NCBI GenBank assembly: GCA_006503475.1
Contig: RSEH01000034.1
Coordinates: 144,949-208,948 of the forward strand
Direction: 5' to 3'
Source of the DNA: Stentor roeselii
Taxonomy: Eukaryota; Ciliophora; Heterotrichea; Heterotrichida; Stentoridae
DNA: 64,000 nucleotides
The notes under the pieces were generated by a model. The model ran no database searches and was not told the DNA's origin. It saw nothing but the letters and a program-made list of their open reading frames with translations. Shown piece after piece: positions 30,643 through 39,801 of this stretch. Position 1 is the first letter of the stretch, and every line of letters begins with the position of its first letter. The position numbers and the translations under genes were made by a program.

Positions 30643-31956
30643 ATGTACTTTATTATCATCGAGCTGCCAGAAGACACCGACGATGAATACATGACCGAGC
30701 TGAACAACACCCAATCAACTCTCTTCTTTTTCCCCTCATCAGAAAAGCCAAACATGCAAATCGACATAGTCAAAGGAAAGCCTCACCTAGTCCGGTTTTC
30801 CAATTCCGACTCAGAACAAAACCTCAGAGACCTTCCTTCAAATCGCTCTCAGACCCTCTGTGTCTTGGCCGTTCCTCACTGGATAAGCGACTTTTACTCA
30901 TACCTTCTTTCCTACTCCTCCGACCTGGTGTCTGAATGTTTGGAATCACTTCAGCAGGTCAGGACTTTTCTTTCAAGTAACTATTTTTCAACAGTTCTTC
31001 TTCACTTTTCAAACCAGTCAGCAGCTGATAACTTTTACACCCTGTTCAGTGGAAGAGACTTTTCAGAGCCGAGTAATGAGTACTGCTACATTGGCTTCAT
31101 TGCAGAGACTAGCTATGTCAAGCACCTTGCTTTGAAAAGAGACTGGAAAGAACTCCCTTTATGTCCTATTTGTCTTGAAAGACTTGATGTGAATATTTCT
31201 GGAGTTGCTGGAGTTTTACGCACGGAGTCGAATAGTCTTGTTGAAAAAAGATGGGTTGAGGCAATTGAACTTTGCAAAGTCTGTAAAAGTCTTAAACTCG
31301 ATGAAAAAGACCTGCCGTGTGAAGGGTGCCAGGAAGCGAGTGACTTGTGGATTTGTCTTATTTGTGGGCATAAAGGATGTGGAAGGTATCAAGCTGCTCA
31401 TGGAAAGAAGCACTTCGATGAAACTGGGCATGGGTTCGCTATTGGCCTCGGCTCTCAAAGGATTTGGGACTATTTGAATGATAATTATGTTCATCGACTT
31501 CTTCATAGTGCCAGAGGAACAATGGTACTCGACTCGCAGTTCAGTCAAGCTGCTAAGGAAAATGTTGAAAGGATGATCAATGAATATAATCATCTCATCG
31601 GCTTGCAACTTGACCAGCAACGAGTTTTTTATGAACAGAAAATTTCTACGATTTTAACTAATAAAAGTGAAACTTTACATCAAGAGTTTAAATTGGCGAA
31701 GTCGGAAAATGATTATCTTAAAAGACAGATATCTAAAATCAAGGCTTGTAAAAGGAAAAAAATTATCAGGGAATCGCAGCTTTTTGATTTGTTGAATGAA
31801 AATCTGGAACTTGAGGCACTTAATAAAAATTTGCTGGAGTATGTTGAAAGGCCAAAGGAACTTTGGACTTTTGAGGATAAGAAAAGTCAGACTACTTATC
31901 TTAAATTAGAGAGATTGAAAAATGAGCTTCAAAGTATTATGAGTACTTTTACTTAA
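30643..31956 (+). CDS. BRAP-like protein with UBP zinc finger and degenerate RING
   Basis: 437 residues with the BRAP (BRCA1-associated protein/IMP) layout: an N-terminal BRAP2 fold (about 70-160, TLCVLAVPHWISDF), a RING position, a UBP-type zinc finger and a C-terminal coiled coil (about 305-435). The UBP finger is well kept (CEGCQEASDLWICLICGHKG, then YQAAHGKKHFDETGHGFAI). The RING is not: CPIC at 174-177 and CKVC at 211-214 remain, but the middle ligands (C-x-H-x2-H-x2-C in the family) are replaced by VLRTESNSLVEKRW. Expected binding to ubiquitin or its free C-terminus; E3 ligase activity is doubtful. Family members regulate Ras/MAPK signalling, and a Ras-like GTPase lies 1.2 kb away, but a link is only suggestive. 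Confidence 0.88.
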   Translation: MYFIIIELPEDTDDEYMTELNNTQSTLFFFPSSEKPNMQIDIVKGKPHLVRFSNSDSEQNLRDLPSNRSQTLCVLAVPHWISDFYSYLLSYSSDLVSECLESLQQVRTFLSSNYFSTVLLHFSNQSAADNFYTLFSGRDFSEPSNEYCYIGFIAETSYVKHLALKRDWKELPLCPICLERLDVNISGVAGVLRTESNSLVEKRWVEAIELCKVCKSLKLDEKDLPCEGCQEASDLWICLICGHKGCGRYQAAHGKKHFDETGHGFAIGLGSQRIWDYLNDNYVHRLLHSARGTMVLDSQFSQAAKENVERMINEYNHLIGLQLDQQRVFYEQKISTILTNKSETLHQEFKLAKSENDYLKRQISKIKACKRKKIIRESQLFDLLNENLELEALNKNLLEYVERPKELWTFEDKKSQTTYLKLERLKNELQSIMSTFT

Positions 31957-31972
31957 GTAGAAGAAATTCTAA

Positions 31973-32776
31973 TTAATTATTGTCTTGAAGTGGAGTGCAT
32001 GGTTGGGATGTTGAGTATTTATGAGTTATGTGTGTTTTACCAATCATAAATTCATCTGAATATTTCCTTGAATATTGAATCATGCTGGTATTTATGACCA
32101 ACCGAATAGGATCCTTAATTTTTCCAGATGCATCTAATTTTTCATCACTAAAGACTTTTCCAATTTTACCTTCTCTAATACAAGTCTCATCAAAATTTTC
32201 TTTACTATTAAGTTCTTCTTTATCATAAAGTCCAGATTTAATAGTCCACTGATCCAATTTGATCACCACACAAGTATCTTTTATTAGACTGATAGTAAGA
32301 AATAAAAAGATAATGCTGAAAAATGAACAAAGAATGAGAATCACGATTTTATATTCGAGTTTATTCTTTCCTTTCAATGCAATTGAGTTTGAAGCGATCA
32401 AGTAAATGATTAACAATAAACTGATCATGACGGTTACGATCAAAGGTAAGTAGAAGAAATGAGATTTTGCTTTATTTCTGTTCCAAAAGATACACTTTTT
32501 GGAGAATTTTAAATCTATTTGGAACTGGGTTTTACAGATTTCGCAGTGGATTCGCTTCGATGTCTTCTTATGGGTTAAGAGCCAGGATTTTAAACAACTT
32601 TCATGAACATATTTCACTGACCCTATACATTTGCAAGGATTTATCATGGGGCTAGAGTCTTCTTTTTCCATACAAATTCTGCAAATTTTATCAGTACTTT
32701 CAGGAATTTGAGGAATTCTAGGAATTATTTTAGATTTACTCTCTGTGTTGAATCTTAGCACATTTGTTCTAGACAT
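31973..32776 (-). CDS. RING-CH (MARCH-type) membrane E3 ubiquitin ligase
   Basis: 267 residues. A RING-CH (RINGv) domain spans residues 31-83 with ligands C32, C35, C48, C50, H58, C61, C78 and C81 (ICRICMEKEDSSPMINPCKC, VHESCLKSW, CEICKTQF). Two hydrophobic helices follow (about 108-128 and 143-165), as in MARCH proteins that ubiquitinate membrane targets. The cytosolic tail is unremarkable. Predicted to act at endosomal or other internal membranes. The start follows AATAAATATG on the minus strand. It converges on the BRAP-like gene with 16 bp between stop codons. Confidence 0.9.
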   Translation of the reverse strand: MSRTNVLRFNTESKSKIIPRIPQIPESTDKICRICMEKEDSSPMINPCKCIGSVKYVHESCLKSWLLTHKKTSKRIHCEICKTQFQIDLKFSKKCIFWNRNKAKSHFFYLPLIVTVMISLLLIIYLIASNSIALKGKNKLEYKIVILILCSFFSIIFLFLTISLIKDTCVVIKLDQWTIKSGLYDKEELNSKENFDETCIREGKIGKVFSDEKLDASGKIKDPIRLVINTSMIQYSRKYSDEFMIGKTHITHKYSTSQPCTPLQDNN

Positions 32777-33115
32777 ATTTATTACTTACAAGTCATTTGT
32801 TGTGATTTAATAAGGAAGATTCTATTTAAAACCTTGGATTTTGAAACCATCCCAAGGCTGAAACTAGAGACGTACGGAAAATAAAAGGAAGAAGTTAATC
32901 TTAATAAAATAATTTAGGAAAAACATTTTGTAAATAGTTATAATATAAGTTTTCATAATCTAAATCACCATATAAAGTTATTTTATTCAAACGTGATTTA
33001 CTTTAAGAAAACCAGAAAAATAATAAGCTAAAGAATAAACTTCTAAAACAATTCATCTAAATTTTCCCAAAACTGTTAATCCATCATTCTTCACCTATAA
33101 AAAACTCAAAATTAT
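32777..33115. other. Intergenic region
   Basis: 339 bp between two minus-strand genes, AT-rich, no feature recognised. Confidence 0.6.
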
Positions 33116-33607
33116 CTAATTTTCATTCTCATCAGGCATAGTTAATTTCTTCATCGCTTCTCTTTTCCTTTCATCTTCAGAGTCTTCTGACGATGAAGAG
33201 TCTTCCTGAAGACTATCATTAGGATTTTCAGGGTTCTCAGAGTCATTTTCAGCAGACTCCTTAGGCATGGTATAAACAGAAGCATCTTTATAAAGCGCTT
33301 CAGTCAAGGCTCTTTTCCAATCCTCAACAATTTTAGCGATTTTTCCAATAGCTTCCGTGAATTCGAAATCCGCATAAAAAGCGCTAGACCATTGTTTAAT
33401 ACAAGTCTCCAAACTGACTTCTTCCTGCAGCCACCTCATTGACAAGTCAGCAGTCGATTCATCGACTCTTGACTTCCACTCCAGAATCAAATTTCTTTTA
33501 ATAGTCTTTGTGGAATCATCAAAAAGTTCATTCGGAATTTTGAACTTCTCAGTTTCAAGCATTTCATTGAGCTCGACCAAAAAGCCGATAATATTATCTT
33601 TGTTCAT
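33116..33607 (-). CDS. Small helical protein with acidic Ser-rich tail, unknown
   Basis: 163 residues. The first about 110 are helical with several Trp (MRWLQEEVSLET, IVEDWKRALTEAL). The last 50 are Asp/Glu/Ser-rich (SLQEDSSSSEDSEDERKREA), a pattern typical of casein-kinase-2 target tails in nuclear or chaperone-type proteins. No domain recognised. The start ATG is the first in a well-bounded ORF. Same strand as, and 103 bp downstream of, the NPF-repeat gene. Function unknown. Confidence 0.75.
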   Translation of the reverse strand: MNKDNIIGFLVELNEMLETEKFKIPNELFDDSTKTIKRNLILEWKSRVDESTADLSMRWLQEEVSLETCIKQWSSAFYADFEFTEAIGKIAKIVEDWKRALTEALYKDASVYTMPKESAENDSENPENPNDSLQEDSSSSEDSEDERKREAMKKLTMPDENEN

Positions 33608-33710
33608 TGTCTAAATTTTAATGTTTTTGTAAATTCTTTAAAAGTTTAAGATACTTAAAAGTTGGATTATGTGAAAAAGACTGAAAAAATAAGATTGACA
33701 GAAAATTTAA

Positions 33711-36152
33711 TTATCGATTTCTTGAAAATCTCGAAGTGTTTCTACCTGAAAGCATTCCCAGAGTGAACGCGCCACCTGCTGCACTGTTGCCTGTGTTTCC
33801 GTAAGAGCTTTGGTGGACCTGAGGTCTTGGGTTGATCGTCGTTTGTCCCCCGCTGTTAAAATTACTTGCTGAGAACCGATTAACATCAGAAGTCCTCTGG
33901 TTTCCTCCAAAATCATTCGAGTATCCAGAATTAAATGAAGGCTGGTCTATCGTCATTTGAATATCTTTGTTAAAAGGGTTTGCCCCCGGGGTGTATCCTG
34001 CTGAGTACCCCAAGTCACTTGAATTTAAATGGTTTGAAGTACCTCGAGAGGAAAAACCTAAGTTTTGGCCTGCTGAGGAAAAAGGATTCGACTGTGTTGA
34101 GAAGGGGTTGGAACCTGATGGAAAAGGATTTGATGTCTCGCCACCCATTGGCCTCCCTTGAATGCCTTGCATGCCTTGAATGCCTTGAATACCTTGAATA
34201 CCTTGAATGCCTTGAATACTTTGAATACCTTGCCCGAAACTCGGCCCCGACCCAGGCAAAGGTCCTGCTGCTTGACTCACGAAAGGATTACCTGCTGAAG
34301 GATTCGAAAAATTGCTGAAAGGACCTACGTGGGCTGAAGTTTCTTTGCTTTGAGCTGAAAACGAAGGCTGTACAAATGGATTTGAACCTATTGTTAGTTG
34401 TGGAGATTGGATGAATGGACTTGGCTGAGTCGATGAGTTCAAAAAAGGATTCGGCTTTGAAGTCTCTGTTTGGGTAAAAGGATTCGTGCCTGGAGAGGAT
34501 TGTGGAGGTTTCATGATGTTTCCTCCTCCGAATATGTAAAGTGGCTTTTGGATCTCTTGGTTTGAAGTGACTAGAAATGGATTCAGGGTGTTAATTGATG
34601 TTGAAGGAATTGGGTGGACTACTGGCAAGTTGGTTTCAATTGGATTGATGAAGTCTTTTGGTTCTGGAATAGTTTTTTTTTCTGTTTCAAATGTGATCGG
34701 ATTGTCCTGGGTTTTAATTGGAGATGCAAGATTGACTGGATTTTTATTTTCGATGATGGTTGATGTTGTTGAGATTGTCACTGGGGGCTCTTCGATGATT
34801 TTTTGCAGTGATTGAGAATTTTTATCGGAATTTAAGTCTTTTGGTTGAAAGGTATTTGGACTTTCAATGGTTGGGTCTTTGGAAATTTGTTTCACTTCTG
34901 ATTTTGTATTCGGTGAAGGGTTTGATTTTGGGTTGTCACCTGAAAATCCTTCGGAAACTGAAGAATCTTCTGATAATGGCTTTGAAGTCTTCAAAGATTC
35001 CAAGTTTTTTTCAGCAGGTTCTTTTGAAGGGTCAGAAGAAATTAGCTTGAAAGGGTTTGATGAGGCTTCTGATGAAGACTTTTCTAGATTTGGTTTTAAA
35101 GGATTTGATGAAGATTCTTTTATAGGATTTTCAAGAGGTTCTTTGAAAGGATTTACTGGAAGGTCTTTAAAAGGATTTCCAGGAGATTCTTTTAGTGGAT
35201 TTGTGGAGAGTTTAAAAGGATTCGCAACTGATTCTTTAAAGTTTTTTTCATGAGGGTTAATATTTGTCTCTGGGCTGGTTTGATCTTTGGTCAAATGATT
35301 TCCTTCTTTATTCTCTTTACCAAGTTCTTGTTTATCCAAACCCTCACTTTTCTTTAAACTTCGATCATGAGTACTTCCTAAGTAATTTCCAGAATTTTTT
35401 TTTACACTCTGAACTTCTTCCTTAAGACCTTGATTCCCTTCATCACTATTCTTTCCTTTCACCAGATCCCGACCCTCATCCAAGTTTCCTTCACTTCTTT
35501 CAATTTTTTTCCAGATCTTTTTCTCATCCAAAGACTGATTCGAAATCATAATCGGTAATTTTTTGCTATAATCCTTGTAATACTCTTCAAAAAACTCTTT
35601 CCCTTCAACAAACTTCTTCCCACTAGAGTCATTCTCATTTTTTTTCAATTTCACAGAACCACTTTCATTTTTCAAATCTTTACCCAAGCGAATAGCAACA
35701 ACTTCATTTTTTTTTCCTCTATCCTCAAAAGTACCCTTCACCTCAACAGGGACTTTTTTATTACCCAATGGTCGACTAGGTACAAAAGAAACTTCTTTCT
35801 TCATCACAGGGGCCTGAGAAAAGTCTTCAAACCGATCAGGGGTGGGTACGCATGTTCCTTGGTCCATCAAAAAAGGCTTGACAGTCTTGCCCTTAAGAAT
35901 GGCTGAAATAGACTCAAGTCGAGTGGACTGTTCAGGGAACTCTCGCGCAACGACACTGATTTCAGCAGGCGGGAAAAGAGACTTAAGTGCAGAAGAGCAG
36001 ACTCCTGAGATACCATCAACAACGTGCTTTAGTTTTGATTTCGCTGAAGAAAATAAAGAGTTGAATCCTGAAGCAGCGTAAGCTGCTGAGTTCGCTTCAA
36101 GTATTCTTAGTTGTGAGTCCCGGGGTGATAGGATTTTTGAACGATTTTTCAT
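33711..36152 (-). CDS. NPF-repeat, low-complexity protein; candidate FG/Nup1-POM121-type nucleoporin
   Basis: 813 residues, largely disordered. An N-terminal amphipathic-looking region (AASGFNSLFSSAKSKLKHVV) precedes a long charged linker. Dozens of NPF/NPL motifs follow in loose 9-12 residue repeats (NPFKDLPVNPFKEPLENPI), then Gly/Ser/Asn/Gln-rich sequence with NPF and occasional GF. The end, GGAFTLGMLSGRNTSRFSRNR, resembles the C-termini of POM121/Nup153/Nup1-type nucleoporins (a hydrophobic-G patch plus Arg cluster). NPF is also the EH-domain ligand, so an endocytic adaptor is the main alternative. It starts 10 bp after the stop of the gene at 36163-37467 on the same strand. Confidence 0.7.
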   Translation of the reverse strand: MKNRSKILSPRDSQLRILEANSAAYAASGFNSLFSSAKSKLKHVVDGISGVCSSALKSLFPPAEISVVAREFPEQSTRLESISAILKGKTVKPFLMDQGTCVPTPDRFEDFSQAPVMKKEVSFVPSRPLGNKKVPVEVKGTFEDRGKKNEVVAIRLGKDLKNESGSVKLKKNENDSSGKKFVEGKEFFEEYYKDYSKKLPIMISNQSLDEKKIWKKIERSEGNLDEGRDLVKGKNSDEGNQGLKEEVQSVKKNSGNYLGSTHDRSLKKSEGLDKQELGKENKEGNHLTKDQTSPETNINPHEKNFKESVANPFKLSTNPLKESPGNPFKDLPVNPFKEPLENPIKESSSNPLKPNLEKSSSEASSNPFKLISSDPSKEPAEKNLESLKTSKPLSEDSSVSEGFSGDNPKSNPSPNTKSEVKQISKDPTIESPNTFQPKDLNSDKNSQSLQKIIEEPPVTISTTSTIIENKNPVNLASPIKTQDNPITFETEKKTIPEPKDFINPIETNLPVVHPIPSTSINTLNPFLVTSNQEIQKPLYIFGGGNIMKPPQSSPGTNPFTQTETSKPNPFLNSSTQPSPFIQSPQLTIGSNPFVQPSFSAQSKETSAHVGPFSNFSNPSAGNPFVSQAAGPLPGSGPSFGQGIQSIQGIQGIQGIQGIQGMQGIQGRPMGGETSNPFPSGSNPFSTQSNPFSSAGQNLGFSSRGTSNHLNSSDLGYSAGYTPGANPFNKDIQMTIDQPSFNSGYSNDFGGNQRTSDVNRFSASNFNSGGQTTINPRPQVHQSSYGNTGNSAAGGAFTLGMLSGRNTSRFSRNR
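34156..34231 (-). repeat. 9-bp coding minisatellite (I-Q-G repeats)
   Basis: About eight to nine tandem copies of a 9-bp unit (CCTTGAATA/G on the + strand) encoding repeated I-Q-G in the NPF-repeat protein. In frame, so copy number can vary without breaking the gene. Confidence 0.9.
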
Positions 36153-36162
36153 TATTTAATGA

Positions 36163-37467
36163 CTAGCTATTGTAGATTAGTGTCAAGTGGCGCTTTTTTA
36201 ACATTCGCACGTGTTTGTACCCGCAAATCATCAGGGTTATCAGGATGAGACTCATGATTGAAATCAAAGAATAGATCCAGGTCGGGATGTCGATTTCGCT
36301 GTGGACTGATACAACGTCTTGACATCGGTAAAGATAGCTTCGGTCATTTACATAAGTTTCGAAAATCCAGAAATTATAATCACCGTACTCTGGACGGTCA
36401 AAATCGATGCTGTTGTTGAGGTAGTTGTAGTACTGGTTCGCTAATACTATTAAACTTCGCTTTTTGTTGTTGAATGTCAGGTGGTAAGGCCAGAGTACGT
36501 GCTCGTCGTCTATCACATGTTTCAAAAAATAAACTAAAAAGTATTCAGGATAAGGCATCATCTGCTCGTAGAAATAAACGTTGCTTTTTTGAAGATCACT
36601 CAAGTACATGTTGCCTTTTTCTGATATAATTATTCCCTTACTTGCTGTATTCTTGTAACCTAAGTTCATGACTTTCGACTCTAGTTCATTCCCAGGGTTC
36701 CTCAGAAACTGAGTAGAAATAGTGAACAGGTCACGACTTGTGATAGGAGAATAATAAAGGTCTCTTTTATCACAACTCAAAGCGATTCCTCCTAATCCCT
36801 GACTCAACTGTTTCGATTTAAATATTCTTGAACCATTCACAGTGATCCAAAACGACGGGTCAGGAACAGCTGAATGATGATTAATCAAAAAAACTGAAGA
36901 AAGCTTTTCTCTTAAATTAATCACAATCAAAGCCTCCTGCCCCATGTCACTTAAATAAGCGAATTTCCTGTCAAGGTCAAGGGCCATGTCAACTATTTGA
37001 CTTCTGTCAATCGTCACATTTGAAAAATCGAATCTTTCAAGAATCAAGCCGGATTCTGCCATTTTGATTAAAAGTTTCGCTTGTTCATCGACTAGCCAGA
37101 AATATCCTTCAAGGTCGATTTCGAAGGCTGAGATTGACTTGAAACCTGAAGGGTTTGACAAATTGTTCATCCACCAGTCAGGAAAAGGTCTTAAAAGGAC
37201 TTTTGAGTCGTCTTTTGTTATTTCTGAAAGAGTTGCTGGGATTCCTGGGGAAGCTCGAGGAACTGCTATGAAATATCGGTCGTCTGAAGTGACTTGGAAA
37301 CTTGTGGGAATCGCTTTTGTGTAGGACAAGGAAACCATGTAAGCTGTTAGGTCAGATGAGGAATTGAAGGTAAAGTTTAGCCAGTTGAAGCCGAATAGCA
37401 GTTCTGCTGATACTTTGAAGAGGATTTGGATGAGGACTAAGGTTTTAATGAGTGAGAACTGTGCCAT
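36163..37467 (-). CDS. Yellow / major-royal-jelly-like propeller, membrane-anchored
   Basis: 434 residues. A signal peptide (about 1-21, IKTLVLIQILFKVSAE) is followed by a six-bladed-propeller-like lumenal domain with family marks: YFIAVPRASPGIPATLSEI, LLRPFPDWWMNNLS, SAFEIDLEGYFWLVDEQAKL, FAYLSDMGQEALIVINL and GGIALSCDKRDLYYSPITSR. These fit the MRJP/Yellow family, best known from insects and some bacteria, fungi and protists. One membrane helix near the C-terminus (about 403-424, IYSLISIMSLILITLMICGY) leaves a short basic tail. Predicted to sit in the secretory pathway or at the surface. Ligand or activity unknown. Confidence 0.72.
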   Translation of the reverse strand: MAQFSLIKTLVLIQILFKVSAELLFGFNWLNFTFNSSSDLTAYMVSLSYTKAIPTSFQVTSDDRYFIAVPRASPGIPATLSEITKDDSKVLLRPFPDWWMNNLSNPSGFKSISAFEIDLEGYFWLVDEQAKLLIKMAESGLILERFDFSNVTIDRSQIVDMALDLDRKFAYLSDMGQEALIVINLREKLSSVFLINHHSAVPDPSFWITVNGSRIFKSKQLSQGLGGIALSCDKRDLYYSPITSRDLFTISTQFLRNPGNELESKVMNLGYKNTASKGIIISEKGNMYLSDLQKSNVYFYEQMMPYPEYFLVYFLKHVIDDEHVLWPYHLTFNNKKRSLIVLANQYYNYLNNSIDFDRPEYGDYNFWIFETYVNDRSYLYRCQDVVSVHSEIDIPTWIYSLISIMSLILITLMICGYKHVRMLKKRHLTLIYNS

Positions 37468-37652
37468 GAATAATACATTTTGGAGCTTAATGGGTAGCGA
37501 GAAGAATATTAGAAGGTTTTAATAGAATATTACTGGATCTTCATTATTTAAGTACTTTAAACATTCCCAAATACTTTATTTCAATGAAGACCTTTCATGT
37601 TTAATCACTCCAAGCAAGTCTCTTTACTTATCAACACCTTATAAACTATATA

Positions 37653-38141
37653 CTAATAATCTTCTTCATAGTCCTCTTCACTTTGAATAATCGCTTCTTT
37701 AAACTGTTCCAAGGCATAAGTCGCGTCTTGATTGAGTTTCCTCAAAACTCGATACATGACTTCTTGTTGTTCAGTCTCCACAGCTTCATTCGGGTTGTCC
37801 TTGGTCTTCACATTACTTCCAATGTTGATAAGAGTCCGATAACGATTTTTCAAAGCCTAACTAGTCCTCACTTTATTTTCATATTCTTGCTGTTGGATCT
37901 TTCCCTTCAACTTCTGAATCGTTTCATGAAGTCCTTTCAACTCACTTGAAGCTGAAGAAGAGTCAAGAGAGTAAATTGAGTAAACCTGCTCTTTGTTCTT
38001 CTCGCATTCAGCCATCAAGTCAATCAACTCGGATACGTCTTTTTGGAGGTCGTATTTCGCTGGGTTGTTTAGAGTTGAGTTCAGTTTTGAGTTGCGTGAA
38101 CAGCTGTTAGCCCTGTTTCTGATTTTAAAGTTCTTACTCAT
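37653..38141 (-). CDS. Small coiled-coil protein, two exons
   Basis: 157 residues after removal of one 15-nt intron (37857-37871) that hides an in-frame TAG. Exon 1 (37872-38141) is basic then helical (ELKGLHETIQKLKGKIQQQE). Exon 2 (37653-37856) continues as helix and ends very acidic (SEEDYEEDY). No domain recognised. The start lies 16 bp after the stop codon of the CS-domain gene on the same strand. Without the intron the gene would look like two small ORFs. Confidence 0.8.
37857..37871 (-). other. 15-nt intron
   Basis: GTGAGGACTAGTTAG on the minus strand. It contains an in-frame TAG. Removing it joins QQEYENK to ALKNRYRTLINIG in the same phase. Confidence 0.85.
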
Positions 38142-38157
38142 GGTAATAATTATCTAA

Positions 38158-38958
38158 TTAACTTGCATATCCGCGCTCTTTACGGTTATCGACATACTTG
38201 CCATTGACATAGGAATTTTCAATCACCACATTAGGATTATTTAATAACGAGTCAAACTGATCATCCTTCTTTTTTTCATCTTCATCAACTTCCCCAGTAA
38301 GTTTATTCATCTCCTTTTTAAACTTATCTTTCATTTCCCACCAAATATGTAAATTTCCAGGTTTTTTCCCTTTTAAAGGCAGTTCCCAGACAGTATCATT
38401 TTTCGCTTTTTTTAAACTAACAGTCAATTTCCCGTTTTTTCCTTCTTGATAACTGCTAAGTTCAGGACTAACTTCATCCCAGGTGTCAAAATCAAGCATA
38501 AACCTGACTTTTTGATTAGATTTCAAGCAATTTCCTGAAAAGTAAAAATGATTAGAAGAGATCTCTACTTTCAAGTCATTCAAAACTGAACACCCAGGCG
38601 AATCAAGTCGATGAGAAAATTTTATTTCAAGGAAAGTCGAATTCGGTGACTGTGCCCATTGAAAAGCAGGGGCCAAGGTACTCATTTTTCCCCAGGAAGA
38701 GGCTTGTGTGATAAGATTTTCTATCATTTTTCGCTTGTTCTTCACCTCAGCTTTCAAAGTATCTGAAAAAATCACATCTGAAAAAATCGAAGACTGAACC
38801 AACTTAAACAAAGTCTCAAACCAATTTTTATCCAATGCTTGAAGTGCACAAGAGTCAGAAGATGCAGGATTTTGAACGACATGCTCGAGAAGTAAAGTCT
38901 CTGAAGAGAAGTCAGGACATGATAAAGTTCTGGAAATCAAGAAGAAAGCGATAATCAT
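38158..38958 (-). CDS. CS-domain (p23/alpha-crystallin-like) protein with signal peptide
   Basis: 266 residues. The N-terminus (MIIAFFLISRTLSC) is a short hydrophobic leader that looks like a signal peptide. A helical region follows, then a CS domain (about 100-200: FLEIKFSHRLDSPGCSVLND, SSNHFYFSGNCLKSN, KNGKLTVSLKKAKNDTVWEL), as in p23/Sgt1-type co-chaperones. The rest is charged (EVDEDEKKKDD). Most CS proteins are cytosolic, so an ER-lumenal CS protein is unusual, and Cys pairs inside the domain would suit an oxidising compartment. Inferred role: chaperone or cofactor in the secretory pathway. Confidence 0.75.
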   Translation of the reverse strand: MIIAFFLISRTLSCPDFSSETLLLEHVVQNPASSDSCALQALDKNWFETLFKLVQSSIFSDVIFSDTLKAEVKNKRKMIENLITQASSWGKMSTLAPAFQWAQSPNSTFLEIKFSHRLDSPGCSVLNDLKVEISSNHFYFSGNCLKSNQKVRFMLDFDTWDEVSPELSSYQEGKNGKLTVSLKKAKNDTVWELPLKGKKPGNLHIWWEMKDKFKKEMNKLTGEVDEDEKKKDDQFDSLLNNPNVVIENSYVNGKYVDNRKERGYAS

Positions 38959-39087
38959 TTATATTCTAGTGAAGATGAAGAACTTTGAAGTATTGAAGTA
39001 GGTGACTTGAATACTGAAGTTTTTCTCAAATATGAAAAAATCTTGAAAAATTCTGAGAAATTAGAAGGTCACTTTTAGGTTTTAGAT

Positions 39088-39092
39088 AAAAA
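39088..39092 (-). terminator. RNA polymerase III T-run
   Basis: Five consecutive T on the minus strand immediately after the tRNA-Ser 3' end, the usual Pol III stop signal. Confidence 0.8.
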
Positions 39093-39173
39093 CGACACCT
39101 GTGAGATTTGAACTCACGCGGGAAATCCCAATAGCTTAGCAGGCTATCGCCTTAACCGCTCGGCCAAAGTGTC
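39093..39173 (-). tRNA. tRNA-Ser (anticodon GCT)
   Basis: 81 nt. The acceptor stem pairs GACACTT with AGGTGTC, with a G discriminator. The D arm contains GGCCGAGCGGTTAAGGC (A box). Anticodon stem ATAGC/GCTAT holds loop CTGCTAA, anticodon GCT. A long variable arm (class II, as in Ser) precedes the T arm GTGAG-TTCAAAT-CTCAC (B box). No encoded CCA. It reads AGC/AGU codons. No intron. Confidence 0.96.
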
Positions 39174-39270
39174 ATCTGGACTTTCCCCTGACAATGAGAA
39201 TAAATACCAAGAATGTCGAATAAAGACTATTCAAAAGTAAAGGTTCAGGAAATAAGTCTAAAATTTTACT

Positions 39271-39801
39271 TTAACTATATCGTGTTTTGTAAAAACCAAT
39301 TGAATCTTCTGATGAACTCGACTTGGAACTTCGACTTGAATCTTGGTTTAGAGCAAGGCTGAAGACTTGGTTAAACCTGTAAGATACTTCTAATGGAGAT
39401 TCAGTTTTTCTTGCATCGATGCTGTTTGAAGATTTTTTATTTTTTCTTCTGAACTTCTTTGAATGGATTCGTAATAGAGGACTTAGGTTATGTGACTTAA
39501 GCCCTTTGTAAATAAATGGAACGTTTGTTGATGTTTTCATAAAACTCGGGTATAAATGATTGTGTTTCGTGGAAATTGTTTTAGTTTCGCATGGTTTAAA
39601 TTGAGTTAAAGCTGGTTTTGTTGAGTTTGGAGAGTTTTTGAAAGTTTGGATTTTTAGGTATTTTTTTGTTATACTATCTTCAAGAATTGACTTAATTTCT
39701 TCGATTTTGACTGGTTTTTGTAATGAAGTGCCTTTTAAACGTTTCAAGTCTGTTGATCTGTTGAAGTGAGGTGAAAATATTTTGCTATAAGAGCAGTCCA
39801 T
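39271..39801 (-). CDS. Small basic Ser-rich protein, unknown
   Basis: 176 residues, basic and Ser/Lys/Asn-rich, with a C-terminal Ser cluster (SSRSSKSSSSEDSIGFYKTR). No domain, signal or membrane segment. A start ATG in AT-only context (AATAATATTATG) supports a real gene, but coding evidence is otherwise only ORF length and codon composition. Lies just beyond the tRNA gene on the same strand. Confidence 0.65.
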   Translation of the reverse strand: MDCSYSKIFSPHFNRSTDLKRLKGTSLQKPVKIEEIKSILEDSITKKYLKIQTFKNSPNSTKPALTQFKPCETKTISTKHNHLYPSFMKTSTNVPFIYKGLKSHNLSPLLRIHSKKFRRKNKKSSNSIDARKTESPLEVSYRFNQVFSLALNQDSSRSSKSSSSEDSIGFYKTRYS

